Shown here: piece by piece, positions 12,248-22,638 of the stretch
Position numbering within the stretch: the first letter of the stretch is position 1
Layout of the letters: each line of letters starts with the position of its first letter
Assembly: GCA_947179155.2 (NCBI GenBank)
Contig: OX359286.1
Coordinates: 38,246,908-38,310,907, forward strand
Direction of reading: 5' to 3'
DNA from: Hedera helix
Lineage: Eukaryota > Streptophyta > Magnoliopsida > Apiales > Araliaceae
Length of the DNA: 64,000 nucleotides
Notes under the pieces: generated by a model
The model's input: the letters and a program-made list of their open reading frames with translations, nothing else
The model's database searches: none
Told to the model about the DNA's origin: nothing
Made by a program: the position numbers and the translations under genes

Positions 12248-13180
12248 TCAAGGAGGAGGAGGAGGTATATCCTCATGCTCAATTGTGGGTACTGTTCTAG
12301 TGCTAGTTGCAGTATGAGCTCTTACATGCCCCACCATTGACACTTGCAGAGCTTCCTCTTCATAAGTCCTTCTCTCCAATTCTTCCATTCTTGCTTTCTT
12401 CTTGACCTTCACAAACATTGCAATCAAAAGCAGTCCCAGAAGAGAAGCACCAATCGCAGCGCCAATTGAGCTTCCAACCGCTACTTTCCATCTACCAATT
12501 ACCTTCTTTCTCAATGGTATCAATGGAGATTGAACAACCAAACCAAAATGACCATGCCCCATTGCAACACAAACATTATGGGATGCTTGATTACTTAGTG
12601 TCACCTTACCATCATGTTCAAAACTAGCACACAGTGGTATAATACCTGTGGTGATATTCACAAACCTTGTAATGTTACTGAAATCTATGGTGATTGGATT
12701 TTCCCTGACTCGAATTCCAACCTCAAATGGTGCACTAAAATTCATGTCATCACCGGCATTATAAGCTAGTAGGCCTAGAACAGGGGAAATGAGCTGATAA
12801 CCTGTTAACTCATAATTATCATAGTATATAGATGACCAATTATGTCCAAGATTCTGCGTCACAAGCAGAACTCTTTCAGCACAAGGGCGGACTGTAATAC
12901 CAATGCCTAAATGGAATTCTTTAAATTTTGCACCATACCTTCGGAGACTGCCACAACGAAACCTTATGGCATTAACATTGATCCCTGACAGATTAGCAGG
13001 TAAATGAAGCGTGTGTAGTTTACCTGTCCCAAAATAGTTGTCATATGACTGGAATGTGTAGTCTCGTATGACTAGATCGAGAAGACGAGCCGATTTGATC
13101 CCTTGAGCTCGAGTTGTTTTCATTGTTCTTGAAGATGCCAATGAAAGAATCACGAAAGTGAGAGAAATGAGATAGCCCAT
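12248..13180 (-). CDS. DUF1191 family single-pass membrane protein
   Basis: Intronless gene of 310 residues using the ATG at 13178-13180. A Met 15 codons upstream (13225) is in frame but would push the hydrophobic signal peptide (GYLISLTFVILSLASS) inward, so the inner start is preferred. The order is signal peptide, then the extracellular DUF1191 region (ARLLDLVIRDYTFQSY..., cysteines and N-glycosylation sequons such as NIT and NFS). One membrane helix follows at about residues 233-257 (GAAIGASLLGLLLIAMFV). The basic cytoplasmic tail has EELERRTYEEEALQ and ends in a proline run. This is the layout of the Arabidopsis At4g22900/At4g11950 proteins. No biochemical function is established for the family. 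It lies downstream of FZR on the same strand, as in Arabidopsis. Confidence 0.9.
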   Translation of the reverse strand: MGYLISLTFVILSLASSRTMKTTRAQGIKSARLLDLVIRDYTFQSYDNYFGTGKLHTLHLPANLSGINVNAIRFRCGSLRRYGAKFKEFHLGIGITVRPCAERVLLVTQNLGHNWSSIYYDNYELTGYQLISPVLGLLAYNAGDDMNFSAPFEVGIRVRENPITIDFSNITRFVNITTGIIPLCASFEHDGKVTLSNQASHNVCVAMGHGHFGLVVQSPLIPLRKKVIGRWKVAVGSSIGAAIGASLLGLLLIAMFVKVKKKARMEELERRTYEEEALQVSMVGHVRAHTATSTRTVPTIEHEDIPPPPP

Positions 13181-15052
13181 TTGAGGAATTGAAAGATTGG
13201 TTCCCAAGAAGTAGTTATCTAGCACAGCATAATATGCTAATTTTCATATATTTCTTGGGAAATTAAATCTAGCCAACCTTTTCTTTTCTATATATGGGAA
13301 ACTGGTTGGAGTTGGGAAGAAGAGTAAAGTTGGGGCTCTTTGGGGAGAACTGATAATTCAAAGAAGCTTTCACAAATGTAATATGAAGTAAAAAGGGAAA
13401 GTAAAGGTCATTCTTGATGATTTTATATTTTATTGAGATTGTACATTTGGTGGCCTGAGATTGTTTAGTTCAAAAGATTGCCTGCCGGTATGGAGAAAGT
13501 GCATATTAGTTGGCTAGGAAAAATAATTTTTTTTTTTTTTTTGCAACTAAATTATGTTTATCACAATCCATATCCCATAGTGTGCTTCTTGATTAATAAA
13601 GCTCAGTGATTATTATTTTGTGCACTAGAAGTCTAATTGGGTAGATTAGCCTTGAATTGAAGATTATGGGGAGGTGGTTAGAAGGTTGGAGAAATGATTT
13701 TGAGCATGGGGTTCATCATGATATTTGAAGTCAAAAAGGAGAGAAGGCGTGCTTAGGGAATGGAATGAAGGCAAAGTTCTCTCTCTATGCATGTGGGCAC
13801 AATACTCTTAATTGTGTTTGGTAACATGCTCCCCCAAAACAGCTACTTTGTTGGTCTCATATGATTTAATACCAAGTATGCATGGAAACTTCATCCACCA
13901 TTAGTTTTCTCTTTTAATGATCTCTTCTTTTCAAATGGTGATTATCCAAACGATAATCTAATGAGAACCAAGCGCTAGTAAAACTGAGGCCCCAGGTTGG
14001 ATTCATGCCTCAAAATCAAAACACATTAAGTGGTATATATGCCTCTTTATATAAAGGAAATGATATAAATACTGAGCATATATATTGGAGAGTGATAGCG
14101 AATGCTGCTATGATACTATTCGGATAAACAAATCTTTGATTATGTATAAGAGAAACAACGGTCTAGGTTTAAAATTTTAACCCTTTATTAGTAGCAGATA
14201 GCAAAAAAAATTAACCATCTTTATGTTGAATAGAACACCTTTCTTAAGTGTCACTAAAATTGATGAGATACCATCTTGCACATATTTGACTCTTTCAGTA
14301 ATTATAATTATTAATGTAGGACAACCGAAAACAATAGAATTACTTAATAACTTCTTAAAAATAATAAAATAGGGTATTGTCGACGACAGGCACTTTGTTA
14401 AGCATTTCCTGCACTACATTCTGGAAAATTTCCTTTTAGACACAATAAATGTTCCATGGGTTGTTACCATTCTTTTCAATATTGATGCAATAGTTCCTTG
14501 CTAAGATTCTTGTTATGTGTCTGGTCTAGTTAGTCCCTTTGCCATTTGGAACTTTGAAAGACAAGGACAGGGAAAATTTGATAAGGAAAAGATAATTAAT
14601 AATTGAAATGACAATCGTAATGAATACAAATTCAACTACAATTACTTTGAAAGATGTAATATCAAATATAATGTTAGAGTCGAGTATTTTAATTTTCTAT
14701 TCTTTATTAAGTTGAAGGTGATTCGTCTCCTCTGGCCTCATTGCAATTTCTCCATGATTCTCTTCCCTGTTCTGTTCTGTTGGAGACTCTTTAAATAGTA
14801 GAATTTGTTAATCGTCTAAATACTAACAGGGTTTGTTAATCAACTTAACATATATGGGAGTTTCCATAGCAAATGTTTTCTATGGTACTATTCAAGTAAA
14901 CATGTCTCTGGCCGTCTATAGGAGAAACGGCATGAGTCAGTGTAAAGATGGTATCATGGTACCAGCGTCGAAATCTCACTTACAATCTTGAACAAGATAT
15001 GCCCACGAAGCTACCTATAAAGTGATTTAGACTGATGAAAGAAGCCAGCAGG
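13181..15052. other. Spacer upstream of the DUF1191 gene
   Basis: AT-rich DNA including the DUF1191 promoter and the 3' flank of the Nudix relic. I see no ORF with family similarity, no RNA gene and no bounded element. A poly-T run lies at about 13529-13543. Confidence 0.6.
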
Positions 15053-15164
15053 TCAACTTCTGGGAGGAGGCAGCAGACCTTCTTTCTTGGTCATTTCATA
15101 TTAGGACAATGGCAATGAGAGCTTTTGCATCGGGAGTACTGCGCCACAGTTTGTCATAGGGAAC

Positions 15165-15237
15165 GAGACCCGGTCCATTCAAATCAAAATAGAACGAGCA
15201 CCTACGACTAAGGAGAATGGACTGTCGACCACAGGGT
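15165..15237. other. 73-bp insertion inside the Nudix relic's last exon
   Basis: It interrupts the reading frame exactly between the codons for KVRV and VPYDKLW, which are contiguous in relatives. The segment contains an 8-bp inverted pair (GTCCATTC/GAATGGAC) but no clear target-site duplication or known MITE terminus. Its length is not a multiple of three, so it also shifts frame. Confidence 0.6.
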
Positions 15238-18200
15238 GACACGCACCTTGATCAACTCACCATGTTCCTGAAGCCCAGTCTCTTTTCCCTGGAGTTGGGT
15301 AATAGTCTCTTTACTTACATTTCCACTGAACAGAAACAAACTAATTTCCTCGTCGGAACCACCCTAGCAATGGAAGACACATTAACAAATTTGCCAACAC
15401 TATATGAAGGGAGGGACTTAAAAAAAGAAGTAAATATGATTCAGCCCAGTAATATTATCATAATCGTTTCTAACACTTCTGTAAACAACCACAAACAGAT
15501 TGATAAAACCTAATCTGGTAAGTATGGTCCTTAATGATTAATAAATAAAGTCCATGAACTTAACCTTTGAAAGTTGGGATATTATCTAGTGTGATAAACT
15601 AGATGGATGGCACTTGATTTGCGAGCAATGGCCATTATTTTACTTCCTTTTAGGATGCTTTAGGCCAAAATAGATATTTGTGCAGTTTCCCGTCCATCTT
15701 CATAACTCCTTTCAGTTTTCACATGTTATAGAATTGTTGCATCACAACTGCTACGGAACCAAAGAAGAAAGATTTTGGCTAATAGCATCAACCAAATAAG
15801 ATGGGTATCTACACAGACTTTTGTTTAGGCTTGCAACGTGCAGGCCTTTCAAAAGAATGAGTCACCTAGGGCTGTAGTCAATGGGAAATATTGTATCAGC
15901 TTAGATTTCGGGCACATGAGATCTTCTTCCCTTTCTCATTTTCCTTCTCCATTACCTTAATAATCTCTACAAGGCTGTGACCTGACAGAAGGCTGTGAAA
16001 TTTACTCAAAAGCGTCAAAATCCTATTGAATTCACCTAATTAATGGGTTTTGAAGAAACCGTAGACAGTACTATATTAAACTTGTGCCTAATAGAGTTGG
16101 TGTTATTTAGAAATAGTATACACTTTAGATATTGTTGGACATTTTTTCTGGTAAACTAGCCTCTTGGTCTTTAACAATATGCTTATATTCCACACTATTC
16201 TTAAATTAATCTGTGGTTTCTACACTCCTCTTGTATTGTTCCACGCATTCCTCCATTATTACGATAAATATTTTGATGGGATTTCTTCTTAAGATAATGT
16301 TCAAGCTCTACAATCTAGCACCAGCTTAAGGGATAAGCCTTTACATACCGGGGAAGGAAAAAACTCTGCAGCCGCTTGATGGGTCTAGAAAGGCAGTGAG
16401 GTCAACCATATCTTCTAGATTCAAGCATATCCCAGTCTCCTCCTCCACCTATCATAATCATCTGATCAGAAACATTATCAAAACAGTGCCAATTTTATCA
16501 TTCTTCCATTACTCTTGTCATATGGCACCGAACACAAAGTAGTATAGTTGATACATAATGAGATAACACTAAAAAAACACAACCACTAAATTACGTGGAA
16601 GAGAACTTTCGCATGTAACATTTCACAAGGCCAAGAGCCATGGAGAAGAACACTAACATGATGTAAGCATGCTGACAAAGAAACCATAGAAGTTGGAAAG
16701 GCTATGTTTCAGTATGTAACTATGTATTTGTGTTCTTTTAGTCAGATTAATAGTTAAATAAAACCTTACTACTTACTAGCATCAGAATTAAGAAAAAAGA
16801 GGATGAGAAAGATATCTTTAAAGCTTACTGCAGTTAAAAAACATTTCACCTCCAAATAGTGGCAGCAAATGGGACCATCAAAATGGATGCAGTAAAAAGC
16901 AGTTCAGGCCAGGAAATAGTAAGGGATAGTAAAGGCCTTCACAAGGATTTACCGGTAATGAGTGATGAGTGAGACAGAGAGAGATAGAGAGAGAGACTGA
17001 CCTCACGAACTGCCGTCCTGACAACATCACCCTTATCATCATCCAACATTCCAGCTGGCAACTCCAAAATTAGCTTTCCAGCAGGAACCCTAACCTTTTA
17101 GATACAAGAGTGTGTATTAAAGTTTCCATGTAGCAGAGAACCAACAATCATTTTTTGTAACTTAACCATCTAATTGTAAGATTGAGAATGTCATTTCTTC
17201 TCCTAGTTCTAGCTGAAAATTCTACAAAAGGTCTAAAGAAAAAAATTACTTGTTCAGCGAGCACAGCATATGTCTTCCCCTCTGATTTCAAAAGGATTAG
17301 CACTGCTACAGCTGGTCCTCGTGCAAACACAATCCCTGGAACCTAAGCGCGTTTCAATACAAGTACAAAAGAATAGGTCTCATTCATCCAAGCCCCACAT
17401 TTTAACAGAACAGAAAATGTATCATATATGAAAATTCATAATCCAAACAAAAAAGAATATGTGTGCGTGTGTATTATGTGTGTGTCCGTGAACTTTCCAA
17501 AGCTGTAAGGAAAGGAGAGAGAAAAATAACAAATAAGAAGCTCTCTCTAATGAATCTATGCTGCATCAAGATTCAGATACAACAACAGCAGTATAGAACA
17601 TATAAAAAAATAAAAAGGGAAATATTACAAGGGGTAACCCAATCAATGGGATTAGAATAATCCAAAGGCAGATTAGTTTAAGATGCTAATCAGGTACCTT
17701 TGTCCCCGTCTTTTTGTCAAGAACATCTGCTTTAAATTTGAGAAACCCAACACGCTAGCCAAACATATCAACCCCCTGCTTTCATCGAAAGATCAAGAAC
17801 TGGAATTTAATATTTTTGGCACACTGCATTTGGCAGCTTGTTTATAATAAACTTTTATTTATCAAAAAAATAATAATAAAATACTACACTTCTATGAGAG
17901 TATCTCCTGCATTTAACCACACAAAGACACATAAAAACAACAATAATCAAATGCAAGTACTTTTAATGTATCAAAAAGAATAGATTTATATCATGCTAAA
18001 ACAAATCATGAAACTTAAAATCCATGGTGGAAAACTAGTGATTTAAATTGAAAGAAATGAGACCTGGATAAGTACTTGTTTTAAAGCCATGGTTCCATAA
18101 GCAAGTATCCCAGATTCAGTTTGGATGTTTTTGAGCCACTGCTGGAACAAAGAGGACTCAATAGCATTCCTAGGGCACAAAATACTATCTGAGCAATCCA

Positions 18201-18649
18201 GATGCATAAAAATTCACAAAAATTACCCCAAAAAACATTTTGAATCAAGAAAAGGCATGAGATTACTAGACTTATATCATCACTGCATGCCAATCAAAAA
18301 AAATAATTTAAAGAAGAAGAAGTATATGTCAAGAACAATAATCCCAATCAACCTACATTACATCAGAACTTCATGTATCAGTTATTGATGGGTGGTGCTC
18401 CAAAGTGTGTGATACCTTGATGCTGCTACCTCTTCGTCCACTTCAAAGTATAACTTTTTTGAATCCCGTGGCCCACACTAAGCTGAGTACTTTCTTGCTC
18501 ATCACTTTGCAATTCCTTGGCACATGAAAAGTATCCTCAACGACATTTTCACTGAATTGGCAGCAGCCATTTTCAGTTGCATTCATATGTAGTTTAATGA
18601 ATACCTAGTTTGCCTAAGGTGACCATATTTAACATATCAAAGGGTATCT

Positions 18650-18870
18650 TGTGATAAGTTGATCACCTTGGCTTGTAAACAAGCCGCTGTGAGTCCGCCT
18701 TTTGCTTGCTAGCTCATATTGAGCTTGATCTGAGCTTTAAAAAATTCCATCAAGCTTGGCTCATTTAATTACCAGCAAATCACTCGAGACTCGGTTTGAA
18801 TTCGAGATGCTCCCAATCCACAGGGAACTACTCGAGCTCATTTAAGCTCACTAAGCTATATTGCAAAGTT
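18650..18870. repeat. Palindrome-rich GAGCTC/AAGCTT region in relic intron 1
   Basis: Repeated, inverted forms of AGCTCATTTAAGCTCA, TTGAGCTTGATCTGAGC and CATCAAGCTTGGCTCATTT occur in intron 1 of the Nudix relic. This is the composition of degenerate hAT-like MITEs rich in GAGCTCGAGC blocks. Ends and target duplications were not identified, so this is a tentative transposon remnant. Confidence 0.35.
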
Positions 18871-19421
18871 TCATATAACTATTCATGAGAGCTGATTGAT
18901 CCTTTTTCATGGAACCCAAACTGCCAAACATCCAAAGTTCATATGTTGACATTACAGGACTGTTAAAAATCCAAAGTGACATTCTTTGGCAAATTAATAT
19001 ATAAATAAATGAGGACACTGGACATCCAAATTATATAACACAAGTGCGTTTAAATTATACACAGATTGGCACCAAAACTTCAATTAATTAAAGAAAGTAG
19101 CAATAGAAAGTTGAATAATTGATAACTGCAATTCGGAAAAGCTTGTTGCGAGTGGGCACACCTGAACTGAGATTCTGAGACACCAGGGGCGGCGATAATT
19201 TGGACGGGTTCGCCAGGGTGAGTCAGCAAATTGACGGAGTGAGTGACTTTGGGGGGTGAGTCGGCCGACATTTTGGTACAAATTGGCCTCCTATTTTTGG
19301 CGATCAAGTCAAATGGAAATGGCGAAGGGGATGAATAATAAGAAGAATATGGTAATAATCTCTTTACATTGGAGAGTCTGAGCAACTGCGATATACTACA
19401 AGATTGAAGCGTCCACGTCAT

Positions 19422-20011
19422 ATATATATATTATAAATGTTGTATTATAATTCTACCATTTCTGGTGTATATGCATGAAAAATTAAATTCTTTTTAAGTA
19501 GGTCTTTGTTTGTTTTGTGGGCTGGAGTTGATGTATGTATTGGTTAATTTCTTTGTATTTTACAGTGTGTGGGTGGTCATTTGTAGCTGTTGAGGCTTAA
19601 CCCATAGCTTTGTTATTTGTCATAGATTGTTATTCAAATAACACTCCCTCCTTTCTAAATTATAAATTTCATATTAAATACTATAAAATATATTTTAATT
19701 TAAAATTAATATAATTTAATAATTTTATTCAACACAATTACAACTACTGGAGCAAGGAAGCTAATAAAAGTGGATAAAGACATTATAGTCATATGACTCG
19801 TATGCATACACAGAGCTAAAGTAGTTCCAAAAAAAATCTGACAGTCAAAAGACTTTGCAGAACTGCTCTAACTCTCTCTCTCTCTGCCAGTGTGTGCCCT
19901 GGCACACACATCTTTACTGTTCTGTTCCTAAGACAAACAGGAAATCCCTTGTCTGGGTGCATGCACGATTAGTACATTCATGCCCCCATTTAATTTGTTC
20001 CAAAAATAAAA
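19422..20011. other. Spacer between Nudix relic and GRF
   Basis: Divergent intergenic DNA that should hold the GRF promoter. It contains a CT-rich run (19873-19885) typical of plant 5' regions and a lone ACTCCCTCCTTTCTAAATTA stretch (from about 19642) resembling one end of a Stowaway-type element with no matching partner. Confidence 0.5.
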
Positions 20012-20941
20012 ATGGAACTCCATAATCACTCTTCTAAGAGTGCTCGCCTAGCAAAACATGGTACTACTGTATCTGCTCTAAACTGAATTAAACACTCACA
20101 AAGAACAAGCACATTATGTATATTAGTATATATTAATCCATGCATTTGACTACTTTTTTCCTTTCTAATGAATCTGATTTTCTTTTAGGCAAAGGCCCAA
20201 GAACTTGTGTTGAGGAGAAAGGGTCTTCCACGGCTGGTCTTGGTCAAAGATGCTCCAGCAGCAACTGCTTCACGTTTCTTCAATTGCAAGAGCTTCAACA
20301 TCAGCTGCTAATCTACAAGTACATAGAGACTGGACTTCCTGTTCCTATTCATCTCCTCGTTCCTATTTGTAAGAGTCTTGCTAATTCTGTCCCTGCTCTC
20401 AAAGGTATGTTTTACCCACCTTTTTTTCCTCGGTCGCTTCTGTTTCACAAAAACAGTTTTATTTTCAAAATTTACAAATATTAAGTTTATCACAAAAAAT
20501 AATAAATTGTTTATTTAATAATACTGATGTGATAACAAAATTCTGGTGGTTAATTTGATAAAATTGTGTAATTTACAATTATCAATATAAAGAAGAAGAA
20601 GAAGAAGAAAAATTATGCACATAGCGTTACTCAGTTCTTAGTTATCTTCTTCAGGTTTGGGATTTATCGGTCCATTGAATTACTACTGCGAGTACAGAAA
20701 CAGCAGCCTGGAGGCTGAACCAGGGAGATGCAGGAGAACAGATGGGAAGAAATGGAGGTGTACCAAAGATGTTGTTAATCCTGATCAAAAGTACTGTCAG
20801 ACGCACTTGCACCGAGGCGGGGGACGCCGTCAGCAGCAGCAGAAGAAGAATTCAAGAAAGCTTGCATTGAATCAATCTGCTACTACCAGCAACACCAATT
20901 CCGACACTAATCTCTCCATTTCTCTCCCTGCCATCAACTGA
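20012..20941 (+). CDS. Short GROWTH-REGULATING FACTOR (QLQ + WRC)
   Basis: Three exons, 20012-20060, 20189-20404 and 20655-20941, give 183 residues in one frame. GRFs are nuclear transcription factors that work with GIF co-activators to promote cell proliferation in leaves. The QLQ domain is FLQLQELQHQLLIYKYIETG...PVPIHLLVPI. The WRC domain is EPGRCRRTDGKKWRCTKDVV followed by the CxxH zinc ligands KYCQTHLHRGG. Exon 1 is inferred: ATG at 20012 runs 16 codons to a GT donor whose phase matches the TTTTAG acceptor at 20188. An alternative is an intronless start at 20140. The protein stops soon after WRC and lacks the long C-terminal activation region of most GRFs. QLQ carries Leu-Gln where most GRFs have Gln-Trp. 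Confidence 0.85.
20849..20871 (+). promoter_or_regulatory. Probable miR396 target site in GRF exon 3
   Basis: Immediately after the WRC codons the mRNA reads ATTCAAGAAAGCTTGCATTG, against the conserved GRF site GTTCAAGAAAGCnTGTGGAA. The seed-facing half (TTCAAGAAAGC) is perfect and the other end has several mismatches. The location, encoding SRK after the WRC, is exactly where other GRFs are cleaved. Cleavage is inferred. Confidence 0.65.
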
Positions 20942-21788
20942 TGACAATATTACTACTGCTACACCATGTATATTTTCTATTAGTCTTGTGTTTATTTTGA
21001 TAACTAAATTCAATAACGACATTTAGTACTTTATTTATTTTGATTTAGATGCTTTGTACTTTAGTGCTAACTTTCAATTTTCATATGCATAACCAAAAGC
21101 TATTAAAGATTACTTATAAATTCCATTGGATCAACAAAAGAGTTTTTAAACGATGTTAGAATCATCTGCGAGTAAATTATTGCAATTTATCGATATGTTA
21201 GACTCCTATAGTTGGGGATTATTTGTTGGGTTGCTCGTAATGATAAAAGTAACGTCTTTGGGAGAATTAATATTTTTACATATCTTTTTGATATTTTTAC
21301 GTAATTTTCTCTTATATAAATATAAAATGAGTCTTATTTTTATAAAAAAGAATAATGTAAAAATATAAAAATACATATAAAATTAGTGTTTCTTTAATAT
21401 TTTTACTATCAACAATTTAATAATATAAATATTGTTATAACATTATCAACAACTTAAAATTTATATTAAACTTGTTTCAATTTGTTAATATTACTTTCTA
21501 TAATTTACGCTGAAACAAATTTTGAAATTTCATTTGAGGTAAAATCACAAGTGATGAATTATATTTATTTGATATTATATGCATGTGAGGGGTTGGTGTA
21601 TTGATTATTCTAATATCTCACGTTAGTGTAAGTTTACTGATATAGTGATATTTTGAATTATTCATTGTATCTGTATTGTTGTCTAACAAATGAGAAATGA
21701 GGGCTTCAAACGGGTATTGTTGTATGTTTTACTCTCTGTTCTTAGTGTTATGAATTATTTTCATTATTATGTTAGTAGAATTATTCAA
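20942..21788. other. AT-rich spacer between GRF and the retrotransposon cluster
   Basis: GRF 3' flank followed by featureless AT-rich DNA. No gene or bounded element is seen before the old LTR start at 21789. Confidence 0.6.
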
Positions 21789-22638
21789 TGTAAGACTTTG
21801 ATTTTTATTGAATAAAATTAATTTTTTTTATATATATTATTCTGAAACAGTAAGTTATTAATTTGATAAAAATTAAAATTGATAACATCTTGTGTAAATT
21901 ATAATTTGTCGAGAAATATTTGTTTTATCGGGGAATATTTATTTTGTTAGGTAATATTCGTTTTGTCGAAACATATTTGATTCATATAACGGCGCTAAAA
22001 TAATTAGTTATGGGTGAACCCCACAACAAAATATTGTCGAATATATAAAACGATTGCAGTAATCTTTTCAAATAAAAATGATCAACGGTAGTATCACTTT
22101 TAACTGTTAAAATACCAAATGATAAAATAATAGTAGCATATGATATTTCATGGTATTTTATTGTAGTATACGGTATTGCATAGTAGCAACAGTATTGCAC
22201 AGTGTTTTATATTATTGAACTGATAAAGTGACCACTACGCAGTATTTTATCAATAATTGTCATTACACAGTATTTTACATTATTGAATCAATAATTGTCA
22301 TTGCATAACATTCTACATTATTGAGTCAATAATCGTCACAATGCACAACATCTTATATCATTGAACCAATAATTGTCACAGTAGTAATCACATGTATTAA
22401 ATAGTTAGATAGACACATTATTTGAATAACACTGAATTTTTAAATAATTGTGATATTAAGTTAATAATATAATAATATAAAAGATGGATAATATAATCTT
22501 TAAATGTGTAGTGTGAAGCTTAAAATGTAAAACGTGTGATGAATGATGTAGTTTAAGGTATGAATCATGTGATTTGCCAATGGATAATGTAAATTAAATT
22601 AGTAAAATGTGTGAATCATGTTATTTGTTAATGGATGG

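Larger units (their letters stand above)
15053..19421 (-). pseudogene. NUDX14-type ADP-sugar pyrophosphatase relic (Nudix), several lesions
   Basis: Seven exons in order: 19162-19421, 18064-18169, 17698-17775, 17250-17342, 17002-17094, 16349-16448 and 15053-15363. The similarity spans the whole AtNUDX14-type protein: a chloroplast transit-like N-terminus, VFARGPAVAVLILL, ELPAGMLDDDKGD, the Nudix box beginning AVREVEEETG, a DEEISLFLF segment and a C-terminus YEMTKKEGLL. Functional relatives hydrolyse ADP-glucose/ADP-ribose in plastids. Four lesions are visible: an in-frame TAG at 17755-17757 where relatives have Lys; one extra T in a six-T run near 16360-16365, giving exon 6 a length of 100 instead of 99; a 73-bp insertion at about 15165-15237; and a one-base insertion near 15100. 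Splice sites remain intact, so decay looks recent. A functional copy may exist elsewhere. Confidence 0.88.

Noticed and set aside
15217..15513. 98-codon plus-strand ORF, at first suspected to be mitochondrial DNA
   Set aside because: It is the antisense of the last exon of the Nudix relic. The minus strand reads DEEISLFLF and QLQGKETGLQEHGELIKV.
19642..19740. Stowaway element starting ACTCCCTCC
   Set aside because: Only one end was found; no matching inverted terminus or TA-bounded partner is nearby.
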